Positions 26,474 through 34,188 of a stretch of 64,000 bases of DNA are shown here, one piece after another; the stretch's first letter is position 1; each line of letters opens with the position of its first letter. Source of the DNA: Micromonospora humi (lineage in GTDB: Bacteria; Actinomycetota; Actinomycetes; Mycobacteriales; Micromonosporaceae); the NCBI RefSeq assembly GCF_900090105.1, contig NZ_FMDM01000001.1:496001-560000 (forward strand). The letters run 5' to 3'. The notes beneath the pieces are model-generated. The model saw only the letters and a program-made list of their open reading frames with translations. It ran no database searches and was not told the origin of the DNA. The translations under genes were made by a program, and so were the position numbers.

Positions 26474-27481
26474 ATGACCGCTTCCGCGTCGCCTCCGCTG
26501 CTCCGGCCCCGCGCCCTGGCTCCGGGGGACCTCGTCGTCGTCGCGTCGCTGTCCGGGCCGTTGCACGCCGCCTACGAGCCCGACCTGGAGCAGGCGGTGG
26601 CCGTGCTGGAGCGGATGGGTTTCCGCGGACGCCGGGCGCCGTTGCTCGAGGCGGGTCGGCGCCACTGGTGGAGCGCGGCCCGGCCGGCGGAGATCGCCGC
26701 CGAGCTCAACGGCCTCCTGCGCGACCCCGAGGTGCGCGCGATCGTCGCCCACGACGGCGGCCAGACGGCCCTCGGCTACCTCGACCTGATCGACGTCGAG
26801 GCGATCGCCGCCGACCCCAAGCCGATCCTCGGCTACAGCGACATCTCGCTGCTGCACCTGGTGCTCCACGCGCGCACCGGGCTGGTCGGCTTCCACGCCG
26901 ACCTGGCCACGCCCGGCCTCGGCGGTTCGTGGCAGGCCGCGCCGGCGGCGCGCCGGGCCGACCTGGAGAGGCTCTACGCGACGCTGCTGACCGCCGTCGA
27001 ACCGATCGGCGCGCTGCCGACGAGCCCCGCGTGGGAGTGCTGGCGCCCCGGCCGGGTCGAGGGCCAGCTGATCGGCGGCGTACTCAACCGCGTCATGCGG
27101 GCCCAGGCGACGCGGTGGGCGCTGCCGCTCGACCGGTTCGACGGCGCGGTGCTGTTCTGGGAGGAGATGGGCGGCTACGCGTCGTGGGTGTGGAGCGACC
27201 TGCAGGTGCTGCGACACGGCGGTGTGCTGGACCGGATCGCCGGCATGGTGGTGGGCGTCCCGCACGCGATCGACGGCCTCGGGACCCCCGACGCCTCGCC
27301 GACCCTGCCCGAGATCGTGCTCGACGTCCTCGGCGATCGGGACATCCCGGTGCTGGGCAACGTCGAGTTCGGCCACGCCGGCCCGAACCTGCCGATGCCG
27401 GTCGGCATCCGGGTCGCCCTGGACGCGGAGCGACGCACGCTCGCTCTGCTCGAACCGGCGGTCCGGGCCGCTCACCGTTGA
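26474..27481 (+). CDS. LD-carboxypeptidase/MccF-like serine peptidase (S66)
   Basis: A 335-residue peptidase. Family motifs are the nucleophile Ser122 in PILGYSDISLLHL, the GRVEGQLIGGVLN loop, the glutamate in LFWEEMGGY and the His in EFGHAGPNLPMPVG. LdcA members recycle murein tetrapeptides inside the cell, while MccF members cleave microcin C-type aminoacyl nucleotides and give immunity; the sequence alone does not separate the two. Follows the DUF6193-like gene by 41 bases and may be co-transcribed. Confidence 0.9.
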   Translation: MTASASPPLLRPRALAPGDLVVVASLSGPLHAAYEPDLEQAVAVLERMGFRGRRAPLLEAGRRHWWSAARPAEIAAELNGLLRDPEVRAIVAHDGGQTALGYLDLIDVEAIAADPKPILGYSDISLLHLVLHARTGLVGFHADLATPGLGGSWQAAPAARRADLERLYATLLTAVEPIGALPTSPAWECWRPGRVEGQLIGGVLNRVMRAQATRWALPLDRFDGAVLFWEEMGGYASWVWSDLQVLRHGGVLDRIAGMVVGVPHAIDGLGTPDASPTLPEIVLDVLGDRDIPVLGNVEFGHAGPNLPMPVGIRVALDAERRTLALLEPAVRAAHR

Positions 27482-27511
27482 CCGGAGCGCCGGGTGGGGC
27501 CGATCGCCGGC

Positions 27512-27892
27512 CTACGCGGTGTCCGGGCGCTCGGCGTCGCTGCGTACCACACAGAACTCGTTGCCCTCCGGATCCGCCATCACCACCCAGCCGCTGCCGT
27601 CCGGATGACGCCTGTCGTCGACGATGGCGGCACCGAGGGCCCCGACCCGCTCGACCTCCTGATCGCGTGGCCCGTCGGGCTGCAGGCAGATGTGCACTCG
27701 GTTCTTGACGCTCTTGCGCTCCGGCACCCGCTGGAAGTAGAGCCTGCCGCCGCCGGGCGGCTCGATGGCCACCTCCTCGTCGTCGGGCTGGAACCCGGGG
27801 TCGACCGGGCACTCGAAGACCTCGGCCCAGAAGTGCGCCAGTTCGTACGGGTCGGCGCAGTCGAATGCGATGTTGCGGATGACGGTCCCCAT
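27512..27892 (-). CDS. VOC-superfamily (glyoxalase-like) protein
   Basis: A 126-residue protein of the Glyoxalase_6 type: IRNIAFDCADPYELAHFWAEVF at the start and WVVMADPEGNEFCVV near the end. Such actinobacterial VOC proteins are mostly uncharacterised; a metal-binding dioxygenase, isomerase or resistance role is possible. Start was set at ATG 27892, where the family begins; the longer frame to 28060 would cover the leader of the rtcB unit. Confidence 0.85.
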   Translation of the reverse strand: MGTVIRNIAFDCADPYELAHFWAEVFECPVDPGFQPDDEEVAIEPPGGGRLYFQRVPERKSVKNRVHICLQPDGPRDQEVERVGALGAAIVDDRRHPDGSGWVVMADPEGNEFCVVRSDAERPDTA

Positions 27893-27971
27893 CCGGCCAG
27901 CTTGCGGCCTGCCCGGGACGAAGGTCAACTCGGCCCGCGGCCGGGCGCGAGAGACTGCCGCCGATATCCGG

Positions 27972-28001
27972 TTGTCGCCCCGGACCCGGCCGCCGTACCG
28001 T
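27972..28001 (+). promoter_or_regulatory. Putative promoter of the leader-tRNA-rtcB unit
   Basis: -35 TTGTCG (27972-27977), 18-base spacer, -10 TACCGT (27996-28001). Transcription would begin about 30 bases before the leader ORF start and run through the terminator, tRNA and rtcB. Confidence 0.5.
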
Positions 28002-28040
28002 GAGCGGGCAACACCGAAACGATCCACTGGGGAGCACACC

Positions 28041-28163
28041 GTGTCGCAGCAGAATCGCACCCGCGTCGAGCGGTCCGTGCCGCGCGCCGGTGCCCTGCTG
28101 CCCGAGTCGGGCTGCGGTGGCTACCGGGAGCAGCGGTGGCAATCAGGGTGGTGGCGCGTCTAG
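28041..28163 (+). CDS. Leader ORF, 40 codons, ending in Trp codons
   Basis: Short ORF starting GTG, six bases after a strong GGGGAG site. It encodes 40 residues with Trp at 33, 37 and 38 near the stop; the tail is RWQSGWWRV. It is followed by small hairpins (GGCGC/GCGCC at 28153-28167 and CGCGA/TCGCG at 28170-28184) and an intrinsic terminator. A 6-bp alternative pairing (GGGTGG at 28146-28151 with CCGCCC at 28189-28194) would compete with the terminator stem. This looks like a Trp-type attenuator. No homologue is recognised, and it could instead be a free small peptide. Confidence 0.6.
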   Translation: MSQQNRTRVERSVPRAGALLPESGCGGYREQRWQSGWWRV

Positions 28164-28186
28164 CGCCGACGCGACGATCTCGCGCG

Positions 28187-28222
28187 AACCGCCCGCCCCA
28201 GACCGGAGCCGGGCGGTTTTTT
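28187..28222 (+). terminator. Intrinsic terminator between leader ORF and tRNA
   Basis: 9-bp stem AACCGCCCG (28187-28195) / CGGGCGGTT (28210-28218) with a 14-base loop, running into T6 at 28217-28222. Unlike most hairpins in this window it has a true T-tract, so factor-independent termination or attenuation is likely. It ends 15 bases before the tRNA. Confidence 0.85.
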
Positions 28223-28236
28223 CGTCCGCCCGTCAC

Positions 28237-28309
28237 GGGCCGTTGGAGCAATTGGCAGCTCACCCGGTTCTCACCCGGGAGGCTACGGGTTCGAGTCCCG
28301 TACGGCCTA
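28237..28309 (+). tRNA. tRNA with CTC anticodon (Glu-type, atypical)
   Basis: Folds as a complete cloverleaf: acceptor GGGCCGT/ACGGCCT with a G-T first pair, D-stem GAGC/GCTC with loop AATTGGCA, anticodon stem CCCGG/CCGGG with loop TTCTCAC (anticodon CTC at 28270-28272), 5-base variable loop AGGCT, T-stem ACGGG/CCCGT with loop TTCGAGT. CTC reads Glu GAG. Usual bacterial tRNA-Glu features are missing: position 11-24 is A-T instead of T-A and the variable loop is five bases. CCA is not encoded. It lies 25 bases before rtcB. Confidence 0.8.
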
Positions 28310-28334
28310 CACCCCCACGAACGAGGAGACGACG

Positions 28335-29534
28335 ATGGGTTTCACCCCGCTGGCCGGTACCCGGGCGCCGGTCCGGGTCTGGACCGACCCGTACACGATC
28401 GAGGCGCAGGCGGCCCGGCAGCTGCGCAACATCGGCGCGCTGCCCTGGGTCCAGGGTGTCGCGGTGATGCCGGACGTGCACTTCGGCAAGGGCGCGACCG
28501 TCGGCTCGGTGATCGCCATGCGGCAGGCCGTGTCGCCGGCCGCGGTCGGCGTCGACATCGGCTGCGGCATGTCCGCGGTGCGGACCTCGCTCACCGCCGC
28601 CGACCTGCCCGACGACCTGGGGCCGCTGCGTTCGGCGATCGAGGCGGCCATCCCGGTCGGCTTCGCGATGCGCGACGACGCGGTCGACCCGCGCCGGGTA
28701 CGCGGGCTGGAGCAGGCCGGCTGGGACGAGTTCTGGCGGCGGTTCGGCACGCTCGACCGGAGGGTGGCGCAGCTGGAGACGCGGGCGCAGCGGCAGCTCG
28801 GCACGCTCGGCGGCGGCAACCACTTCATCGAGGTCTGCCTTGAGCAGGGTGGCCCGGACGACGGGCGGGTCTGGTTGATGCTGCACTCCGGTTCCCGCAA
28901 CATCGGCAAGGAGTTGGCGGAGCGGCACATGGCGGTGGCGCGCGGCCTGCCGCACAACACCGGCCTGCCCGACCGTGATCTCGCGGTGTTCCTCGCCGGC
29001 ACGCCGGAGATGGACGCCTACCGCCGGGACCTGTGGTGGGCGCAGGAGTACGCGCGGCGCAACCGGGCGGTCATGCTGGCCCTGCTCGGCCAGGTGGTCC
29101 GGGACGCGTTTCCGCAGGTCGGCTACGACGAGCCGATCTCCTGCCACCACAACTACGTGGCCGAGGAGCGCTACGACGGGGTGGACGTGCTGGTCACCCG
29201 CAAGGGCGCGATCCGGGCCGGCGCGGGCGACCTGGGCATCATCCCGGGCTCGATGGGCACCGGCTCGTACATCGTGCGCGGTCGGGGCAACGTCGACGCG
29301 TACTGCTCGGCGTCGCACGGGGCGGGTCGGCGGATGTCGCGGGGGCAGGCGAAGCGGACGTTCAGCACGGACGATCTGGCCGCGCAGACGGCCGGGGTGG
29401 AGTGCCGCAAGGACGCCGGGGTGGTCGACGAGATCCCCGGCGCCTACAAGGACATCACCGAGGTGATGGCCCAGCAGGAGGACCTGGTCGAGGTGGTCGC
29501 CCACCTCAAGCAGGTGGTCTGTGTGAAGGGCTGA
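28335..29534 (+). CDS. rtcB: RNA-splicing ligase RtcB
   Basis: A 399-residue GTP- and Mn-dependent ligase that joins RNA 2',3'-cyclic phosphate or 3'-phosphate ends to 5'-OH ends, used for tRNA and rRNA repair. All family motifs are present in order: DVHFGKGATVG, GVDIGCGM (metal Cys), GTLGGGNHFIEV, LHSGSRNIG, CHHNY, RKGAIRAG, GSMGTGSYIVRG and SASHGAGR, whose His takes the GMP. Length is typical of the short bacterial form. ATG follows GAGGAG by five bases. No rtcA, archease or PrfH gene is adjacent; the closest neighbour is the tRNA. Confidence 0.97.
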   Translation: MGFTPLAGTRAPVRVWTDPYTIEAQAARQLRNIGALPWVQGVAVMPDVHFGKGATVGSVIAMRQAVSPAAVGVDIGCGMSAVRTSLTAADLPDDLGPLRSAIEAAIPVGFAMRDDAVDPRRVRGLEQAGWDEFWRRFGTLDRRVAQLETRAQRQLGTLGGGNHFIEVCLEQGGPDDGRVWLMLHSGSRNIGKELAERHMAVARGLPHNTGLPDRDLAVFLAGTPEMDAYRRDLWWAQEYARRNRAVMLALLGQVVRDAFPQVGYDEPISCHHNYVAEERYDGVDVLVTRKGAIRAGAGDLGIIPGSMGTGSYIVRGRGNVDAYCSASHGAGRRMSRGQAKRTFSTDDLAAQTAGVECRKDAGVVDEIPGAYKDITEVMAQQEDLVEVVAHLKQVVCVKG

Positions 29535-29538
29535 GGCA

Positions 29539-29567
29539 GGGCCGGCGTCGAGGGGGCGCCGGCCCTA
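29539..29567. terminator. Hairpin terminator after rtcB
   Basis: 10-bp stem AGGGCCGGCG/CGCCGGCCCT with a 9-base loop between converging genes; its right arm includes the stop codon of the 54-residue membrane protein gene. Confidence 0.7.
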
Positions 29568-29729
29568 CCGGGGGCGACGGGCGTGGCGCGCGACGACGGC
29601 GACCGCGCCGATGACGAGCAGAGCGGAGAGGAGTTGAAGCCCGGGGGAGTCGTCGGCCTCCCCGTACACCAGTCCGGCGACGCCGAGCGCGGCGGCGAGG
29701 ACGACGACGGCGGCCAGCAGGATTCTCAT
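29565..29729 (-). CDS. Small membrane protein, 54 aa
   Basis: Two hydrophobic segments (residues 3-21 and 31-48) joined by a short acidic loop and ending in a basic tail. ATG at 29729 overlaps the stop of the XRE gene by four bases (ATGA), so it is the third gene of the DUF2975/XRE operon and not a longer protein starting at 29792. No family recognised. Confidence 0.6.
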   Translation of the reverse strand: MRILLAAVVVLAAALGVAGLVYGEADDSPGLQLLSALLVIGAVAVVARHARRPR

Positions 29730-29944
29730 CGCTCGTCCCCGTCGTCGACCCACTCCAGCAGATCGCCGGGTTGGCAGTCGAGGACCCGGCACATCGCCTC
29801 CAGGGTGCTGAACCGGACGGCCTTGGCGCGGCCGTTCTTCAGCACGGCGACGTTGGCCGGGGTCAGCCCGACGCGTTCGGCGAACTCGCCGACGCTCATC
29901 TTGCGCCGGGCCAGCTCGACGTCGATGCGCACGACGATGGGCAT
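29726..29944 (-). CDS. XRE-family transcriptional regulator (YozG-like)
   Basis: A 72-residue single-domain helix-turn-helix protein (MSVGEFAERVGLTPANVAVLKNGRAKAVRFSTLEAMCRVLDCQPGDLLEW). This family nearly always follows a DUF2975 gene, and here the ATG shares its A with the DUF2975 stop. Target and ligand unknown; autoregulation through the promoter ahead of the operon is the simplest guess. Confidence 0.9.
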   Translation of the reverse strand: MPIVVRIDVELARRKMSVGEFAERVGLTPANVAVLKNGRAKAVRFSTLEAMCRVLDCQPGDLLEWVDDGDER

Positions 29945-30423
29945 CAGATCACCGCTTCCATGTCGGTGCGCAGCGTGGTGGCCTGCCGCAGCAGCGCGCG
30001 CATCACGACCATCAGCAGCCCCAGCACGCTGACCCCGGTGCTGAGCAGGAAGAGCAGCAGCGGCAGGCCCGGGTCGTCGGCGTGAAACCCGACCCAGAGG
30101 AAGACACCGACCAGGCTCGCCCAGCCGGCGGCGATCGCCCAGACGATGCCGTCGACCCAGGCCAGGGACGCCTCGGTGAAGATCCGATCGTGTTTGACCA
30201 GAGTGAGGAGTTGCCAGGTGCAAACGATCACCACCTGCACGCAGAGTACCCAGAACACCGTGACCGCGGTAGCCGGCCACCGGAGATACGCGTCGTCCGG
30301 GTTCTCCCGGGCCATGTGCGCGAACTGCCCGGGCAGCGACATCGTCTGGAACAGCACCAGGATCCCGAACAGGAGGACGAGGAAGGCGCGGAGTGCGGTC
30401 ACCGCGCGCTCGGTAGTCAACAT
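29944..30423 (-). CDS. DUF2975 membrane protein
   Basis: A 159-residue protein with four hydrophobic segments (about residues 9-27, 50-72, 91-108 and 120-140), matching DUF2975. Such proteins pair with the small XRE regulator, perhaps as membrane partners that control it. The -10 box lies only six bases before the ATG, so the mRNA is probably leaderless. Confidence 0.85.
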   Translation of the reverse strand: MLTTERAVTALRAFLVLLFGILVLFQTMSLPGQFAHMARENPDDAYLRWPATAVTVFWVLCVQVVIVCTWQLLTLVKHDRIFTEASLAWVDGIVWAIAAGWASLVGVFLWVGFHADDPGLPLLLFLLSTGVSVLGLLMVVMRALLRQATTLRTDMEAVI

Positions 30424-30429
30424 ATATCG

Positions 30430-30458
30430 ACTATCGCGCGCAACCTATCGAAAGTCAA
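30430..30458 (-). promoter_or_regulatory. Promoter of the DUF2975/XRE operon
   Basis: Read on the minus strand: -35 TTGACT (30458-30453), 17-base spacer, -10 GATAGT (30435-30430), start codon six bases further. CTATCG occurs twice (30431-30436 and 30445-30450) with a related TATCGA at 30425, possible XRE operator repeats. Confidence 0.65.
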
Positions 30459-30469
30459 TCGACCCGCTG

Positions 30470-31363
30470 TCATCCGGTTGACGCCAGCGTGACCGGGACG
30501 CGCACCACGTCAACCCGGGAACCGTCCCGCGCCGACACCTGGAACACCTCCACCACGCCGGCTCCGGCCGCCGCACGCCGGTAGCGGACCGCCATCCGGT
30601 ACGTGCCGCGGCAGCCGGAGCCGCACGAGGCCGTGGTGAAACCGGTGCCGACCTCCCGTCCTGCCGCGTCCAGCACCCGCACGCTGACGGTGGCCTCGAA
30701 GACGTCGGCGCTCCCGGTGACGGTGACCGGGCTGGCCACCCGGTCGCCGGCCACCGGGGCGGTCACCACGATCGGGGGCAGCAGGTCGACGTAGTCGTCC
30801 CGGCCGGTCGCCGTGCCGGCCGGGGCGAAGGCGACCCGCCGGACGGTGGGGAACTGGGTGAGCGTCCAGACCACCTGGGCCCGTCGCGTCCGGACGACGA
30901 CGGCCCCACCGGCGTCGAACCCGGGTGGCGGAACCACTGTCGCGACGCCGCCGGCGATGCGGGTCACCTCCGCGCCGGCCGGCACCAGGGTGGTCAGGCC
31001 GTCGACGCGCTCCGCCGGGGACGGGCCGGCGGCCAGTTCGGCGAGCGCCAGGCGGGACGTGGCGACGGTGGCGGGAAGCGCGTGCCGGGTGGGCGCGAGC
31101 CGGCCGGCCCGGACGAACCAGAGCTGGACGTCCCGCGTCCCGTCCGGCCCGCCGGGTGCCCGCAGCGTCGGCGTACCCGAACCGGCCGGCGGGCCGGCGC
31201 CGGGGGCGCGGGTGGCGGGCGGAGCCGGCGCGGCGGTGGTGGCCGGCGCGGTGGTGGTGGCCGACGGGGCGGCCGGCGCCGGCCCGAGGGCGCCGGTGCG
31301 CGGCGGGGCACAACCGGCGGCGACCAGCAGCAGCGCGACGAGGGGTGGGATCAGGCGTCGCAT
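30470..31363 (-). CDS. Lipoprotein with GerMN and Gmad2 domains
   Basis: 297 residues. Signal peptide with lipobox VAAGC (Cys18), a Thr/Ala/Pro-rich linker to about residue 75, a GerMN domain (DVQLWFVRAGRLAPTRHALP ... QVVWTLTQFPTVRRVAFA), and a C-terminal Ig-like Gmad2 domain (IVVTAPVAGDRVASPVTVTGSADVFEATVSVRV). It is anchored outside the membrane. It overlaps the histidine kinase stop by one base, so it belongs to the same operon and may tune the sensor, like LpqB in the MtrAB system, though this is not LpqB itself. Confidence 0.88.
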   Translation of the reverse strand: MRRLIPPLVALLLVAAGCAPPRTGALGPAPAAPSATTTAPATTAAPAPPATRAPGAGPPAGSGTPTLRAPGGPDGTRDVQLWFVRAGRLAPTRHALPATVATSRLALAELAAGPSPAERVDGLTTLVPAGAEVTRIAGGVATVVPPPGFDAGGAVVVRTRRAQVVWTLTQFPTVRRVAFAPAGTATGRDDYVDLLPPIVVTAPVAGDRVASPVTVTGSADVFEATVSVRVLDAAGREVGTGFTTASCGSGCRGTYRMAVRYRRAAAGAGVVEVFQVSARDGSRVDVVRVPVTLASTG

Positions 31364-32742
31364 CAGGTGTCCCCGGTGGCATCGATCGGCAGGGTGAGAC
31401 GGAACCGGGTACCGTGCCCCACCTCGCTGGTCACGTCGAGCCGGCCGCCGAGCAGCCGGGCGTTCTCCCGGGCGATGGCCAGCCCGAGCCCGCTGCCGGG
31501 TCCGGTGCGGGCCGGGTCGACCTTGTAGAAGCGCTCGAAGATGTGGGCCAGGTGCTCGGCGGGGATGCCCGGGCCGTGGTCGGCCACCTCGACCACCAGT
31601 TCGGCACCGGCGCGCCGGACCTCGACGCCGAGCCGGCCCCCGCCGTGGGTGATCCCGTTGCCCACCAGGTTCGTCAGGATCCGCTCCAGCCGGCGTGGAT
31701 CGGTCACCACCGGCGGCACGTCCACCGCCACCCCGACCCGGGCGCCCGGGTCGGCGGCGGTGATCCGCCGCAGCAGCGCCGCGACGTCCACCGGGCGGAC
31801 CGCGAGCGACTCCCGCCCCGCGTCCAGACGGGAGATCTCCAGCAGGTCCTCGACCAGCCGGCGCAGCCGGACCACGTCGGCCACGAGCAGTTCGGCCGCC
31901 GGCACCGCGCCGGCCGGCAGGGCGTCCATCTCGTCGGCCAGCAGCGAGGCCGCCGCCACCAGGGCGGTGACCGGGGTACGCAACTCGTGCGCCACGTCGG
32001 CGGTGAACCGCCGCTCCCGGGCCTGGGCCCGGGACAGCGCCTCGATCTTGACTTCCAGCGCCTCGGCCATCTCGTTGAAGGCGACGGCCCAGTCGCTGAA
32101 CTCGTCGCGGCCGCGCACCGGCAGCCGGGTGCGCAGCAGCCCCTCGGCCACGGCCCGGGCGGCCCGGCTGGCCCGGCCGACGGGTTCCAGGGTGCGGCGC
32201 GCGAGGGCGTGCCCCACGGCGGCGGCGACCAGCACCACCGCCACCCAGCCCAGCACCGAGGCGGTACGGAGCTGGTCCAGCGCGTCGACGAGGTCGTCCT
32301 CGACGGTCACCACGTACAGCTCGGCGGTGGATCCGGGGATCCGGCCCCCGACGACCAGCAGGTGGGGCCGACCGGGGGTGCGCTGGAAGCCGAGCTGCCC
32401 GGCGGCGACGGTGGCCCGCAGGTCCGCCCCCGGCGTGGGCGCGTACCGGGGGTTGGAGGCCCGGGTCCGGTCGGTGACGAGCAGCACGTGCCGGCCCGAC
32501 TCCTCGAAGCTGGCCAGCAGGTCGGCGCGGCGGGTCTCGGTCAGCGGCAGGAACTGGGCGGCGACCACCAGTTGGTAGCGGGCGTCGGCGGCGGCGCGTT
32601 GCAGGGAGCCGTCGAACCGGGCCTGCCGCAGCATGAGGTAGGAGCCGCCGGCCAACGTCCCGGCGGACAGGCCGGCGACCAGCACGAATGCGACGACCAG
32701 CCGGCGCCGCAGCCGGCCGGGCGCGACAGTGCCAGCCGCCAC
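31363..32742 (-). CDS. Sensor histidine kinase
   Basis: A 459-residue membrane kinase: membrane segments near residues 14-36 and 160-180 bracket an extracytoplasmic sensor, followed by HAMP, an H-box with FTADVAHELRTPVTALVAA, and an HATPase domain with ILTNLVGNGITHG, DHGPGIP and GSGLGLAIA. Overall plan is MtrB-like. It starts seven bases after the response regulator stop. The signal is unknown. Confidence 0.94.
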   Translation of the reverse strand: MAAGTVAPGRLRRRLVVAFVLVAGLSAGTLAGGSYLMLRQARFDGSLQRAAADARYQLVVAAQFLPLTETRRADLLASFEESGRHVLLVTDRTRASNPRYAPTPGADLRATVAAGQLGFQRTPGRPHLLVVGGRIPGSTAELYVVTVEDDLVDALDQLRTASVLGWVAVVLVAAAVGHALARRTLEPVGRASRAARAVAEGLLRTRLPVRGRDEFSDWAVAFNEMAEALEVKIEALSRAQARERRFTADVAHELRTPVTALVAAASLLADEMDALPAGAVPAAELLVADVVRLRRLVEDLLEISRLDAGRESLAVRPVDVAALLRRITAADPGARVGVAVDVPPVVTDPRRLERILTNLVGNGITHGGGRLGVEVRRAGAELVVEVADHGPGIPAEHLAHIFERFYKVDPARTGPGSGLGLAIARENARLLGGRLDVTSEVGHGTRFRLTLPIDATGDT

Positions 32743-32749
32743 GGCGCGC

Positions 32750-33436
32750 TCACCCCGTCGCCAGTTTGTAGCCGGCGCCGCGCACGGTGCGGATCAGGGC
32801 CGGCGCGCGGGGGTCGTCCTCCACCTTGGCGCGCAGGCGTTGCACCGCCACGTCGACCAGCCGGGAGTCGCCGAGGTGGTCGTACCCCCAGACCCGGTGG
32901 AGCAGCAGCTCGCGGGTGAACACCTGGCCGGGACGTCGGGCCAACTCCAGCAGCAGCCGGAACTCGGTGGCCGTGAGGGTGAGCTCGCGCCCCCGGAGGC
33001 GGGCCTCGAAGCGCGCCGGGTCGATCTCCAGCGGACCGGCGGTCACGGTGGCCTCGGGCGGCGGCGCGACGGTCCGGCGGAGCACGGCGCGGACCCGGGC
33101 GACCAACTCCGGAAGGTCGAACGGCTTGCGCAGGTAGTCGTCGGCGCCGCACTCCAGGCCGACCACCACGTCGATGGTGTCGGTGCGTGCGGTGAGCATG
33201 AGGATCGGCACCCGACTGGTGCGTCGGATCTCCCGGCACACCTCGAATCCGTCCAGCCGGGGAAGCATCACGTCGAGCACGATGAGGTCGGTCGGGCCCG
33301 CTCGCCAGACGGCGAGGGCGGCCGGACCGTCGGCGGCGGTGGTCACCCGGAAACCTGCGCGGCGCAGACCGAGAGCCGACACCTCCCGGATGGAGGCGTC
33401 GTCCTCGACGACCAGCACGCGGCCCTCCACGATCAC
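32750..33436 (-). CDS. OmpR-family response regulator
   Basis: 228 residues: receiver domain with VLVVEDDASIREV, the phospho-acceptor Asp in LIVLDVMLPRLDG, and Lys in YLRKPFDLPEL; then a winged helix with LTLTATEFRLLLELARRPGQVFTRELLLHRVWGYD and LIRTVRGAGYKL. Close to MtrA/PrrA-type regulators. The start at GTG 33436 is just after a TACCCT -10-like box, so the transcript may be leaderless. Operon order: regulator, kinase, lipoprotein. Confidence 0.94.
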   Translation of the reverse strand: MIVEGRVLVVEDDASIREVSALGLRRAGFRVTTAADGPAALAVWRAGPTDLIVLDVMLPRLDGFEVCREIRRTSRVPILMLTARTDTIDVVVGLECGADDYLRKPFDLPELVARVRAVLRRTVAPPPEATVTAGPLEIDPARFEARLRGRELTLTATEFRLLLELARRPGQVFTRELLLHRVWGYDHLGDSRLVDVAVQRLRAKVEDDPRAPALIRTVRGAGYKLATG

Positions 33437-33525
33437 CGAGGGTAGTCCTGCGGAACCCCGGGTGGCGTGGGCGGATCGGACGGTGCCGAGGGGCCGACCG
33501 GCCCTTCGGCACCTCGCCACGTGGT

Positions 33526-34080
33526 TCACGCCTGCCACTGGTGGGCGACGTCGATCACGATCCGGCCGTGCGTGCCGGGGCCGCTGAGCACGAGGACGCG
33601 GAACGGCAGTTGGGCGCGGACCCCCACCGCGAAGGTGGTGTAGCCCTCGAAGCTGCCGCCGAAGACGACGTCGCGCGACGTGCGGGAACCCAGCGCGGTC
33701 CCGGCGTGCTCACCGACGCGATACGGCACGGTCGCGACGTGCCCGGCGTCGTACGCGGGCGCCCGCAGCGACACCGACAGCAGCGCCCCGCCGGCGGTGT
33801 ACGGGCTCAACGCGAGGCCCTGACCCTCGGTGTACGTCTCGCCGTAGGCGACGGAGTAGCCGTTCACCGGCCCGGCGAACTCGAAGACGACCCGGTCCCA
33901 GCAGTCCTGCCGTTCGGTGGCGACGCCGACCAGCGGGGCGGCGCTCAGGGTGCCGGCCGACCTGGCCGTGCTGCCCCAGGTGATCCCGCAGTACGGCGCC
34001 GCCGCGCTCGCGCCGCTCACGCCGACGACCAGCCCGCCGAGCAGGACGACGAGCGCCAGCAGTGTTCTCCTCAGTCTCAT
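33526..34080 (-). CDS. Secreted AMIN-like domain protein
   Basis: 184 residues: signal peptide (LLALVVLLGGLVVGVSGASA), then a beta-rich domain with YCGITWGSTARSAG near the N-terminus, a disulphide-like Cys pair, and DRVVFEFAGPVNGYSVAYGETY. Matches the actinobacterial AMIN-like proteins of unknown role. ATG at 34080 follows a perfect GGGAGG seven bases before it. It lies upstream of the two-component genes with its own start, so a regulatory link is possible but unproven. Confidence 0.8.
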   Translation of the reverse strand: MRLRRTLLALVVLLGGLVVGVSGASAAAPYCGITWGSTARSAGTLSAAPLVGVATERQDCWDRVVFEFAGPVNGYSVAYGETYTEGQGLALSPYTAGGALLSVSLRAPAYDAGHVATVPYRVGEHAGTALGSRTSRDVVFGGSFEGYTTFAVGVRAQLPFRVLVLSGPGTHGRIVIDVAHQWQA

Positions 34081-34188
34081 GGTGACCTCCCGTGTGCCGG
34101 GACCCCGCTCGGGTGTCCCTGCCCCGACGGTCGACGGGCCCGGCAACAGCGCCTTCGCAGCGGCGTAACCGTCGGGTAACAGCCGGCC

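Noticed and set aside
28237-28309. tRNA as an integrated-element attachment site
   Set aside because: No integrase, phage gene or repeated tRNA end was seen in the flanks.
28136-28843. Protein gene running through the tRNA and rtcB start
   Set aside because: Frame shadow; it contradicts the tRNA fold and the rtcB frame.
30470-33436. Two-component genes as the essential MtrAB-LpqB system
   Set aside because: The lipoprotein has GerMN plus Gmad2 and no LpqB propeller, and the kinase differs in its sensor; a paralogous system is more likely.
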